Part shown: positions 35,054 to 42,959 of the stretch, in pieces
Numbering within the stretch: position 1 is the stretch's first letter
How the letters are laid out: every line of letters starts with the position of its first letter
Origin: CAYNST01 sp964546435
Lineage (GTDB): Bacteria; Pseudomonadota; Gammaproteobacteria; Pseudomonadales; Cellvibrionaceae
Assembly (NCBI GenBank): GCA_964546435.1
Contig: CAZJKJ010000006.1
Span: 1-64,000, forward strand
DNA length: 64,000 bases
Reading direction: 5' to 3'
Made by a program: the position numbers and the translations under genes
Notes under the pieces: generated by a model
Told to the model about the DNA's origin: nothing
Databases searched by the model: none
The model's input: the letters and a program-made list of their open reading frames with translations, nothing else

Positions 35054-35920
35054 ATGACAGAGCTTAAAAAAACCGCCATCGGGTTGCACAAGCGCATCAG
35101 GGACGACAGCCTGTCCCTGGTTGCAGCCGGCGTCGCTTTCTACATTTTTCTTTCCATTTTTCCAGCCATGGCCAGCGCCATATCCATTTACGGGTTAATT
35201 GCCGATCCCCAGACCATTCAGAGTCACATCAGCTCCCTGGGAAATGTCGTGCCGGCGGATGTGATGGACATTCTTTCCCAGCGCATGGAGGTGTTGGCCC
35301 GGCAGGAAAATTCCAGCCATGCACTCGGCCTGGTGATCGGTATCCTGGTATCGCTCTGGAGCGCGAACAAGGCGATGAAAGCGTTGTCCGAAGCCTTGGG
35401 CATCGCCTATGACGCGGAAGAGCGCCGGGGTTTCATCAAGCTCAATATCATCACACTGGGACTGACCCTGTTATCGATCGTGGCATTTATTGTGGCGGTT
35501 TCAGCTGTGGTGGTGGTTCCCATCGTGGTGAGTGTGTTTCTGTCCAACCAGCCGGCCGAGATCATGGCCACGGCTCTCAGTTGGAGTGTCTATCTGCTGG
35601 TCTTGATCGGGATGTGCCTGGTGCTGTACAACTTCGGCCCGGACCGGACGAAGCAGGACTGGAAGGAACTCATGCCCGGCGCCATCGTCACAGCGTTCCT
35701 GTTCGTGCTCGCATCCCTGGCCTTTGCGTTCTACGTCGCCAACTTCGGCAAGTACAACGAGGAGTACGGAGCCCTCGGTGCGGTCGTCGTCACGCTCCTG
35801 TGGATGTATATCGGCGCGTTCATTTTTCTGTTTGGAGCCGAGATCAATGCGGAACGGATCAGACATTACGTCGATCGCGAACAGGGCGAGCGGGGGCGCC
35901 TGGCGCGGGCGGCTGCCTGA
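35054..35920 (+). CDS. YihY/BrkB-family inner-membrane protein
   Basis: 288 residues from MTELKKTAIGLHKR, with GAGGAACGGGG upstream; the longer frame from 35006 lacks a site. Six hydrophobic segments and the family hallmarks 'DDSLSLVAAGVAFYIFLSIFPA' (outline: LVAAGVAFYIFLSIFP) and 'ALGAVVVTLLWMYIGAFIFLFGAEINAE' (outline: GAVVVTLLWMY...FLFGAEIN). Once called ribonuclease BN, a label now known to be wrong for this family. Possibly a lipid or solute transporter; unproven. Confidence 0.9.
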   Translation: MTELKKTAIGLHKRIRDDSLSLVAAGVAFYIFLSIFPAMASAISIYGLIADPQTIQSHISSLGNVVPADVMDILSQRMEVLARQENSSHALGLVIGILVSLWSANKAMKALSEALGIAYDAEERRGFIKLNIITLGLTLLSIVAFIVAVSAVVVVPIVVSVFLSNQPAEIMATALSWSVYLLVLIGMCLVLYNFGPDRTKQDWKELMPGAIVTAFLFVLASLAFAFYVANFGKYNEEYGALGAVVVTLLWMYIGAFIFLFGAEINAERIRHYVDREQGERGRLARAAA

Positions 35921-35936
35921 ACCACTTAAAACCGGC

Positions 35937-37550
35937 GTGAGGCTGGCGGTCTGGCTCGCTGTAATCATGCTGCTGGGGGCCTGCGCCAGTCCCCGTGCGC
36001 GCCACGATGGTCAATTCCTGAAACCCGCCCGGTTCGTGCTGGAACCGGGCGCCCGCTGGCAATACTCCACCGCTGAAAAACCCGCCAACTGGCTGACCGG
36101 AATCGGAACCGATCCCGGTTGGGAGACTGGCGAGGCCGGTTTCTACGGCCCCGAAAGCGGGCGGGCACGCGGGGATCGCAGCGGCACCCTCTGGGCCAGC
36201 TCGCGCCTGTGGTTGCGCACGAACTTCCGCCTGCCGGCCAATGTACCCAAGGACGAGCTGCTCCTGTGGGGTCGCTGGGATCACACCGTGACCGTCTACA
36301 TCAACGGCGTCGCGGCGGTTCGTGACCTGAGCCCGAGTTTCGGCTACCGCTATCTGGGGATATCGGACGCCGCCCGGGCCACCCTGCGTACCGATGCCGA
36401 CAACCACCTGGCCGTTGTGGTGGAGGCGGACGCCGGAGCGGGATTTTTCGACCTGGGCATCACCACCAGCAAAGTCATGACCAATCTGCCCCAAAGCGGC
36501 TTCACCAAAGTGCCGGCACTGGACGACATTTCCGCGCTGGTCAAATCCTATATGGAATTGCATGGCATTCCCGCCGGGGTGCTGGCGGTGCGCCGGGGGG
36601 ACGAGCTGGTGATATCACAGGGCTTTGGTTACATGGACAAGGAATTCACCCGCCCAATGCCCCCGGATGCGGTTCTGCGGCTCGCCAGTAACGATAAGAC
36701 CGTGACGCGGGATGCGATCTTCCACCTGCTCAACGAGCACCCGGTCAACCCGGCAACCGGTGAAGCAATCACCCTCGCCACCCCCGTCTTTCCCCTGCTG
36801 AAAAGCATGGGCGTGGCCCTGGCACGGGAACCCAGCGACCCGCGCGCCAACGACATCACCATCTGGCATCTGCTGGAGCACCGCAGCGGTTTGCCCTCCC
36901 TGTCCCGCCGCCATCATGCAGCGATCCTGACTGCCTCGGCCCGGGACGATCTGGCGGCGCTGGACCTGCACGACAACATCAGCTGGCTGTACCGGCAGTT
37001 TCTACGATCCGGGCCGGGCAAGCGGGAAGAGTACAGCAGCACCGGCTACATGGTGCTGCGCTATCTGATCCACGCACTGACGGGCGATCTGGAACCCTGG
37101 CTGCAGCAAACGCTGGTGAAGCCGGGAGATCCCGCCGACTTCTACATCGCCAGCGAACGTTTGCCGGGCCGGATACAGCGCGGGGGTTATGCCCGGGAGC
37201 CCTGGTATGCAACTCTGGAGGAGCCGTATTCCCGCTGGATTCAGCTGGAAAACTACACGGCCCTGGCAGCGTCGGCGCCGGCCTTTGTGAGCTACGACCG
37301 GCACGCCAGCGGTGATCTGTTAACCTTTGGCAACATGGCCGGCAGCTGGTCCGCTGCCCTCCAGATTCCTTACGGGGATTTGAGTGTCGCCGTGTTTTTC
37401 AATATCGCCGGGTATTACGACGACATTGCGGCCTTGTTACGGGAGCGCCTGCTCAACCGGCCACCCAGTGACTGGGGGCCTGTCAGTATTCCCTTCAGTT
37501 ACGCGCCGGTTTTGCCGGCGATCCAGTTACCTGCGACTCGGGTGCACTGA
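35937..37550 (+). CDS. Lipoprotein serine hydrolase, beta-lactamase/class C family
   Basis: 537 residues if started at the GTG at 35937, which gives the lipoprotein signal VRLAVWLAVIMLLGAC. An upstream ATG at 35847 inside the YihY gene is the alternative. Residues 30-190 form a beta-sandwich like sugar-binding or glycosidase jelly-roll modules ('WGRWDHTVTVYINGVAA'). The C-terminal part is a PF00144-type penicillin-recognising hydrolase with S251-x-x-K254 in 'LASNDK' and Tyr-Ser in 'EEYSSTGYMVLRYL'. Probably an esterase or D-peptidase in the periplasm or outer membrane; beta-lactam resistance should not be assumed. Confidence 0.8.
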   Translation: MRLAVWLAVIMLLGACASPRARHDGQFLKPARFVLEPGARWQYSTAEKPANWLTGIGTDPGWETGEAGFYGPESGRARGDRSGTLWASSRLWLRTNFRLPANVPKDELLLWGRWDHTVTVYINGVAAVRDLSPSFGYRYLGISDAARATLRTDADNHLAVVVEADAGAGFFDLGITTSKVMTNLPQSGFTKVPALDDISALVKSYMELHGIPAGVLAVRRGDELVISQGFGYMDKEFTRPMPPDAVLRLASNDKTVTRDAIFHLLNEHPVNPATGEAITLATPVFPLLKSMGVALAREPSDPRANDITIWHLLEHRSGLPSLSRRHHAAILTASARDDLAALDLHDNISWLYRQFLRSGPGKREEYSSTGYMVLRYLIHALTGDLEPWLQQTLVKPGDPADFYIASERLPGRIQRGGYAREPWYATLEEPYSRWIQLENYTALAASAPAFVSYDRHASGDLLTFGNMAGSWSAALQIPYGDLSVAVFFNIAGYYDDIAALLRERLLNRPPSDWGPVSIPFSYAPVLPAIQLPATRVH

Positions 37551-37598
37551 ATTGAAACGCAATCCTTCCTTACTTCAACCTGTGAGAAATCGGGCCTG

Positions 37599-37925
37599 AT
37601 GAAATCGAGAATTTGCAAAACTTTCCTTGCAGCGCTGCTGCTGTTGACGGTGAACGGGGTGGCAGCAAATGAAATTGCCGCGATGATCTCCGAGCCAGAC
37701 AAAGTCGTTCTTACGTTGCGCGCTGAGGGCAAACCGGTGACTGGCGCCTGTGGCGGAACCGACTTCGACATCAAACGCACCAACCAGAATTTCAATGAAC
37801 TCTACCCGTTACTGCTCACCGCCTTCAGTCAGGGCTGGCCGGTAACAATTCACACCTTTCCCTGTCATGTCGGCAACAAACGCAACCCCGTCAGTCACGC
37901 CGAAGTGGTCCGACCCCTCCCGTAA
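37599..37925 (+). CDS. Small secreted protein, unknown
   Basis: 108 residues with a clear Sec signal peptide (MKSRICKTFLAALLLLTVNGVAA, cleavage near residue 23). The mature part has two cysteines (in 'GACGGTDF' and 'FPCHVGN') that could form one disulfide, and a 'FNELYPLLLTAFSQGW' helix. No ribosome site is strong. No family recognised. Immediately downstream of the serine hydrolase gene and before the terminator shared with the convergent esterase gene. Confidence 0.6.
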   Translation: MKSRICKTFLAALLLLTVNGVAANEIAAMISEPDKVVLTLRAEGKPVTGACGGTDFDIKRTNQNFNELYPLLLTAFSQGWPVTIHTFPCHVGNKRNPVSHAEVVRPLP

Positions 37926-37942
37926 ACAGGTGCCGAGCGCTC

Positions 37943-37968
37943 AAAAAAAAAGCCCCTTTCGGGGCTTT
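37943..37968 (-). terminator. Rho-independent terminator of the SGNH esterase gene
   Basis: AAAGCCCC-TTTC-GGGGCTTT, a perfect 8-base stem with a 4-base loop. On the minus strand it is followed by a run of T residues (the A-run at 37943-37951), 16 bases after the esterase stop. On the plus strand there is no T-run, so it acts mainly for the minus-strand transcript. Confidence 0.85.
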
Positions 37969-37984
37969 GCAGTGCGGGTGTCAA

Positions 37985-39589
37985 TCAGCGGTAAAAGCGT
38001 AGTCTGCGACCGGCGGTAACGGCCCCGGCCAGCATCAGCAAAAACAGCCAGTCCGCACTGCCGCCGCCCGTGCCGGGGTCACCGCTGGAGGACGTCGACG
38101 AGGCACTGGATGAACTCGACGAGCTGGACGAACTTGAAGAGCTGGAAGAAGACGAGCTGCTGGACGAACTGGAGCTGGACGCCGCCCGAGTACGCACGAC
38201 GATGCCGCTCAGGGTACCGTTATCAATGGAACTGGTGACGGTGATAGTCAGGCCGCCGTCATTGACGGTCGCATTGACGACGTCCGGGTTATAGGCCGTG
38301 TCATGTCCAGCCAGCTGAAAGATATCTGCATTGTTCAATACCTGGGTGCCTTCAACATCGATACTGACCGCCCGCGCACCGGTGTTCTCCCAATACAGCT
38401 CAACCAGGTTCAGCTCCACTGCGTAGTTGCCGTTGTTCACCGGAATTTCGTAGGTGAAATCCCCGTAACGCTCGCTCTGGAAAAGCGCGCTACCACCGGA
38501 AATGGTATCGGCCGTCGAATTTACTTCCCCACCGGTGAAATTACGGTCCGCTGAATAGGAAACGCCATCAAAGGACGCCGTCTGAGTGGAGCCGACATTA
38601 ATGGCCGCAACTATGTCGGCGCTGTTCGGAGGGGTGTAACCGGGTGTGTCTTCGGTGACCAGACACTCTTCGCCGTTCTCCGTACCCATGCCATTGCCGT
38701 CCGGATCAGAATTGACACTGCAGCACACGGGATAGCCATCCGCGGTGCCGCAACTCCGGGGTGTGCCATCGGTTGATGTGGTATCCACCAGGGTCAGCAT
38801 TTTCTCGGCATAACGGCGGCCCAGCTCGCGGTAACTCTCGGCGTTAAAGTGGTACTGATCCTGAGAGCCCAGACCATTGGCGGAAATTACGTGGCCATTG
38901 GACACCGTCTGCGGAATCCGGGCGATGATGGGGTTGTGGCTGGTGCAGCACACGCCGGGAACCATTTCGCCGGCCAGCAACGGCACATCGCCGATGTTCA
39001 GGTCTCGGCGCAGATCCGTCACGATGGAGTTGACGCGATTTACCCAGTCAGACTGCCCGGTGTCTGTCTCACCCTGATGCAGGAGGATACCCTTGATCAC
39101 TCCCACCTCCTGGGCGCGCCTGGCCAGATCCAGCAGCCACGCATAACCGCCGTTATTTCCCTGAGGCGTTGCCCCGTTGCCATTGACCGGGTTACAGGTG
39201 CCTTTTGACGCGCAGTCTTTCAGAAAATAGTTGATGGACTGACCCTGATACGCGGCGCCAACCAGACCGATGGTGATGGCGTCATCAGTATTGTCCGCCA
39301 TGGTCTTGCCAAAATAATCACCGGGACCGAGTCCGCCGGAGCAGCGAATCAGCGGCGGCGACGCTACGCGCCACTCACCATACTGACCAACGCCCTGACA
39401 GGTTTCACTTTGCAAAACCCTGACCCGGGGATTGGTCTGTCGATCCTGATCCGCTGGCCGGGCAGCGCCTTCCATATTCGATTGGCCGAACAGCAGATAG
39501 ATATGAAAATTCGGATCCGGCGCAGACAAGGCAGACAGCGGCGTGAGCAGCAACCCTGCCAGAAGCAGACGTAACGGAAGTCGGGACAT
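37985..39589 (-). CDS. Secreted SGNH carbohydrate esterase with malectin-like domain, polyserine linker and GlyGly-CTERM-like tail
   Basis: 534 residues. Signal peptide (1-22); SASA/CE6-like esterase domain with nucleophile Ser37 in 'LLFGQSNMEG' and the Asp/His end block in 'DQYHFNAESY'; a short Cys/Asp/Gly segment 'DPDGNGMGTENGEECL' resembling the DGWGWEN spacer of Cellvibrio-type enzymes; a malectin-like carbohydrate-binding domain (about 330-465); a linker of more than 20 consecutive serines; and a C-terminal 'GGGS' + hydrophobic helix + Arg-Arg tail. Such tails are sorted by rhombosortase-type proteases. It probably deacetylates plant or algal polysaccharides at the cell surface. The polyserine linker is typical of Saccharophagus/Teredinibacter enzymes. 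Confidence 0.85.
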   Translation of the reverse strand: MSRLPLRLLLAGLLLTPLSALSAPDPNFHIYLLFGQSNMEGAARPADQDRQTNPRVRVLQSETCQGVGQYGEWRVASPPLIRCSGGLGPGDYFGKTMADNTDDAITIGLVGAAYQGQSINYFLKDCASKGTCNPVNGNGATPQGNNGGYAWLLDLARRAQEVGVIKGILLHQGETDTGQSDWVNRVNSIVTDLRRDLNIGDVPLLAGEMVPGVCCTSHNPIIARIPQTVSNGHVISANGLGSQDQYHFNAESYRELGRRYAEKMLTLVDTTSTDGTPRSCGTADGYPVCCSVNSDPDGNGMGTENGEECLVTEDTPGYTPPNSADIVAAINVGSTQTASFDGVSYSADRNFTGGEVNSTADTISGGSALFQSERYGDFTYEIPVNNGNYAVELNLVELYWENTGARAVSIDVEGTQVLNNADIFQLAGHDTAYNPDVVNATVNDGGLTITVTSSIDNGTLSGIVVRTRAASSSSSSSSSSSSSSSSSSSSSSSSSASSTSSSGDPGTGGGSADWLFLLMLAGAVTAGRRLRFYR

Positions 39590-40601
39590 GATGGAATCCT
39601 ACTTTTATTTTTCTTGAGGATCTTCCGGTCGATCACTCGAAGCCAGAAGGACTATAAGGCCCATTCTACGGATGACAGCAAGCCTATACCGGAACCGTCG
39701 ACTAAAGTCTAAGTGACCCTATGCTCAGTTTTTTCTTTTGGAGGGGGACTCCGGAAGCGTTTGCGCTGCTCTTCGCCCGCTTCCCAGAAAAACCCGTGGT
39801 ACCGCAAATAAACAGTAAGTAATTAACCGCGACCGCAACCGTAACCAAACGATATAACCACCACGTGAATGCAGTTGAGGCCTGAGGGCTGGCAGAATGG
39901 TCTGATTTTCTTCGCACGATTTATAGGTTTATTCCGAGGAATTCTGGAAAATTGATTTTCAATATATTCACTCCTACGCTTCTGAGTGGCATTTCAATTC
40001 CGTGTTACAGATAAAGACAGTTTGTCACGGTAGCTTCGCGTGATAAGAAGCAGAAACTCGCTAGGTCACAGAGAACGTATTCAATTTTTTTTTAACCCGA
40101 GCTGCACAATCTCGAAAGGCTAATCAATGAAAATTAATGCGGGCAGCGCGGCCAATCGCAATGACGAGTCGATACTATTACCCTTGAGACGGGCCGGTAT
40201 GTTCTAAGTGAAACAACAATTTCGTCAAATGATGATGGCCCTCATCCGCATGCCACGGAATGTTCCATCCAGGATACTGCCTACCTTAGGTGCATTCATG
40301 TAGTTCGACTCGGTCCCTGGTGGTGGAAGCCCTCAGGCTGTGAGGGAATACAAAGAGTCGGAAAGAACCAGAGGGGAATAATCATGGGCACGCCACTGTG
40401 AGGAAAGGAAAGATTGCAGCACAAAGGCGTCATTAATTAAGGTCACTCTGATTAATTCGTGATTGTGCGGTGATAACATACCGCATCGCATTAATGGTCA
40501 TTGATTTTATGAAACAGGCATCGCTCACAGATGCCGTTGAGACGTTTCGCAAGATTACTCGTGGCGGTCAATCCAGCCGTCGGTCCTCAACCGTTTAGTA
40601 A
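39590..40601. other. Gene-poor left flank of the defence island
   Basis: About one kilobase, AT-richer than the genes to its left, with no confident gene. A 71-codon frame at 39702-39917 (minus) and several frames of 30-43 codons (for example 40208-40303 and 40470-40598, plus) are open but without recognisable domains. A CCCTCA-GGCTG-TGAGGG hairpin lies near 40330. The stretch looks like eroded DNA at an integration boundary. I saw no tRNA, integrase or clear direct repeat. Confidence 0.5.
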
Positions 40602-40940
40602 TCAGATCCGACTTTCGGGTGACTTCAGAGCATAATGTGCAAGTTTTTCATTGGCCACCCACATAATTTCCTCTATTCTCTCTAGCTTTGTGGCAGAGGC
40701 GTATGTAACGTCTGAGATAATATAATCCGCAAGAAGACATCTGCGTACGCTCTGTCGCATTGAGAAGTCGGACTATCGGTTGACCGCTGAAGGGAAGTTC
40801 CCGGCTTCATGGTAGGAGAGCAACTGGCGGTTCAGAATTAGTTCAATAAAAGCTGGGTCGAACAGCACATCAAAGGAAGACCGGAGTGACCGAATCTTCA
40901 TCAGATGTCTTCGCTGAAGCGGGTAAAGATCAAACGGCAC
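40602..40940 (-). pseudogene. Candidate divergent gene interrupted by an amber codon
   Basis: On the minus strand a frame of 113 codons from a GTG at 40940 to a TGA at 40602-40604 is open except for one TAG at 40773-40775. The amino-acid make-up on both sides of the TAG is protein-like: 'VPFDLYPLQRRHLMKIRSL' at the start and 'SATKLERIEEIMWVANEK' near the end. A single change in a CAG codon would create this TAG. The frame is closed upstream by TAA, 44 bases from the methyltransferase GTG, so the gene would be divergent from the defence operon, a usual place for its regulator. No domain recognised; chance openness cannot be excluded. Confidence 0.35.
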
Positions 40941-40983
40941 AAGCCACTGATAAAATTAATTTATAGATTCGTATGGAAATAGT

Positions 40984-42510
40984 GTGACTAAGAAGTCTTA
41001 CCCCATTGTAGATCTCTTTGCTGGCCCCGGAGGGCTGGGAGAAGGCTTTTCCGCTCTTCACAGCGGTAAAGGCGTATCGTCGTTTCATAGCATTGTGTCT
41101 ATAGAGCACAACAGTTTTGCTCACAAAACACTTTTGCTTCGGCATTTCTTTCGCTCATTCGGGCGTGGTAAAGCCCCGAAAGAGTACTATCAATATATAA
41201 GTGGAAAGATCCCTAAAGAAGAGCTCATAAAACGGTATTTAGAGAAATGGAGGTGCGCGGAAAATTCAGCGATTTGCATTTCTCTGGGTGAAGAGAACCA
41301 TAGCGTTGTGCAGCGTATTATTAATTCTCGATTGGGCAGCACCAAAAAATGGGCTTTGATTGGAGGTCCTCCGTGCCAGGCTTACTCGCTCGTCGGTCGT
41401 TCCAGAATGAGCGGTTCACCTGACTTTGAGGACGATAAAAGGCACTTCCTGTATCGGGAGTATTTAAAAATCATCGTCGACCATAAACCACCTGTATTTG
41501 TAATGGAAAATGTCAAAGGACTGCTTTCGGCAAGCGTAAAGGGCGAGTCGGTAATTCAGAATATCCTGTGTGACTTGAGGCATCCTAGATCAGCTATTGG
41601 GAGAGGCGAAAATGGACTGGAGTATCGTCTTTATTCCTTAAGTGAGAGAGGCGAATTCGGCACGGATTCCGATCCGGCAGCATTTCTTGTCCGGGCAGAA
41701 GAATACGGTATCCCTCAGGCGCGGCACCGAATTTTTATAGTCGGCATTCGAAGTGACATAAAAATAACTCCAGAGATTCTAAAAAAACAGAATGCCCCAG
41801 GTGTACGGGAAATAATTGGTGGGCTGCCGCGTCTAAGAAGCGGCGTGACAAAGGATGTCGACAGTACGGAACGATGGCAGCAGATCATTCGATCCGCGAG
41901 CGCTGAACCCTGGTACAGAATGCCAATCGATTCAGGCTATACACTGCCCGAGATCATGGAGAAGTATGTTTCTCCAGACTACCGACTCCCATCTCAGAAG
42001 TATTCGACACGATACTCGGCACCAGGCGCGATGACAAGTTGGTATGAAGATGAACGGCTGGAGAGTCTGACACATCATGATGCACGTGCGCACATGAAAG
42101 ATGATCTTTACCGGTATCTATTTGCTGCCTCCTATGCCAAAAAATTCAAAGTATCACCAGTGCTGGCCAACTTCCCGCCTTTGCTTCTGCCCATGCATAA
42201 GAATGTGAAGATCGGTGTTAGTGGCGGGATGTTCAATGACCGCTTCAGGGTGCAGCTTGCGGAAAAGCCAGCAACCACAGTAACGTCCCATATCTCGAAA
42301 GATGGTCATTACTTCATACATTATGATCCGGCTCAATGTCGCAGCCTTACGGTAAGAGAAGCCGCGAGACTGCAAACATTTCCGGATAACTACTTCTTTG
42401 AGGGGCCGAGAACCGAACAGTATCATCAGGTCGGGAACGCTGTTCCAGCATACCTCGCTCTGAAAATTGCAGCTATAGTAAGGGGTGTGCTAAAAAGAAT
42501 TAAGGACTGA
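40984..42510 (+). CDS. DNA (cytosine-5) methyltransferase, first gene of the defence island
   Basis: 508 residues from a GTG. C5-methyltransferase motifs in order: I 'VDLFAGPGGLGEGF' (about 9-22), IV 'GGPPCQAYS' with catalytic Cys131, VI 'MENVKG' with Glu175, VIII 'QARHRIFIVGIR', then a large target-recognition region and motifs IX-X 'RSLTVREAARLQTFPD' and 'QVGNAVPAYLALKIA'. It transfers a methyl group to C5 of cytosine in a specific DNA site, which cannot be predicted here. vsr begins two bases after its stop. The gene is AT-richer than the chromosome around it, implying transfer. Confidence 0.95.
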   Translation: MTKKSYPIVDLFAGPGGLGEGFSALHSGKGVSSFHSIVSIEHNSFAHKTLLLRHFFRSFGRGKAPKEYYQYISGKIPKEELIKRYLEKWRCAENSAICISLGEENHSVVQRIINSRLGSTKKWALIGGPPCQAYSLVGRSRMSGSPDFEDDKRHFLYREYLKIIVDHKPPVFVMENVKGLLSASVKGESVIQNILCDLRHPRSAIGRGENGLEYRLYSLSERGEFGTDSDPAAFLVRAEEYGIPQARHRIFIVGIRSDIKITPEILKKQNAPGVREIIGGLPRLRSGVTKDVDSTERWQQIIRSASAEPWYRMPIDSGYTLPEIMEKYVSPDYRLPSQKYSTRYSAPGAMTSWYEDERLESLTHHDARAHMKDDLYRYLFAASYAKKFKVSPVLANFPPLLLPMHKNVKIGVSGGMFNDRFRVQLAEKPATTVTSHISKDGHYFIHYDPAQCRSLTVREAARLQTFPDNYFFEGPRTEQYHQVGNAVPAYLALKIAAIVRGVLKRIKD

Positions 42511-42512
42511 GA

Positions 42513-42959
42513 ATGACAGACAGGGTGAGCAGTCAGAAGCGGAGCTGGAATATGTCCCGTATAAAATCTCGGGATACCACTCCAGAACTGGCGGTGCGAA
42601 AGGTCTTATTTCGAATGGGATACCGATACCGATTGCACAGCTCAACCGTACCTGGAAAGCCAGACATTACACTGCGGAGATATAGAGCTGCTATATTTGT
42701 TCATGGCTGCTTCTGGCATAGACATCCCGGTTGCAAATTTGCCTATTTTCCAAAATCCAGAGTGGACTTCTGGGAGGAAAAATTTGAAGCAAATGTTCGC
42801 AGAGACGAAAAAGTTAAGAAGCAGCTTGCGGAACTCGGGTGGAGGTATTTCACCATTTGGGAGTGCGAAACGAAAAGCAGCGAAACAATTGAGAATCTGT
42901 TGAGAGGATTTCTGGGTGAAAGTGAAACAAGGTCCGATAACGGAGCCATCGCCGGATGA
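42513..42959 (+). CDS. vsr: Vsr-type very short patch DNA nickase
   Basis: 148 residues, similar in size to E. coli Vsr. 'RSWNMSRIKSRDTTPE' and 'GKPDITLRRYRAAIFVHGCFWH' are signature segments. The catalytic Asp is D51, identical in numbering to E. coli, and H64, H69 and H71 are also kept, with a Cys-pair zinc site (C74 and the Cys of 'WECE'). E. coli Thr63 is Val here. Classical Vsr nicks T:G mismatches arising from deamination of 5-methylcytosine, so it would protect the sites of the adjacent methyltransferase. In this type of island it may instead serve as a restriction nickase. Confidence 0.93.
   Translation: MTDRVSSQKRSWNMSRIKSRDTTPELAVRKVLFRMGYRYRLHSSTVPGKPDITLRRYRAAIFVHGCFWHRHPGCKFAYFPKSRVDFWEEKFEANVRRDEKVKKQLAELGWRYFTIWECETKSSETIENLLRGFLGESETRSDNGAIAG

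Noticed and set aside
35937..37550. Beta-lactamase resistance gene
   Set aside because: PF00144-like fold is shared with esterases and D-peptidases; the extra N-terminal module and lack of resistance context argue against it.
38070..38294. Asp/Glu/Leu-rich 74-codon plus-strand frame
   Set aside because: Reverse complement of the polyserine linker codons of the esterase.
39702..39917. 71-codon minus-strand frame after the esterase gene
   Set aside because: One hydrophobic stretch but no ribosome site, no family and no conserved neighbour; treated as eroded or chance sequence.
40208..40598. Short plus-strand frames at 40208-40303 and 40470-40598
   Set aside because: 31 and 42 residues, not linked to any family or ribosome site; similar frames occur on both strands of this gene-poor stretch.
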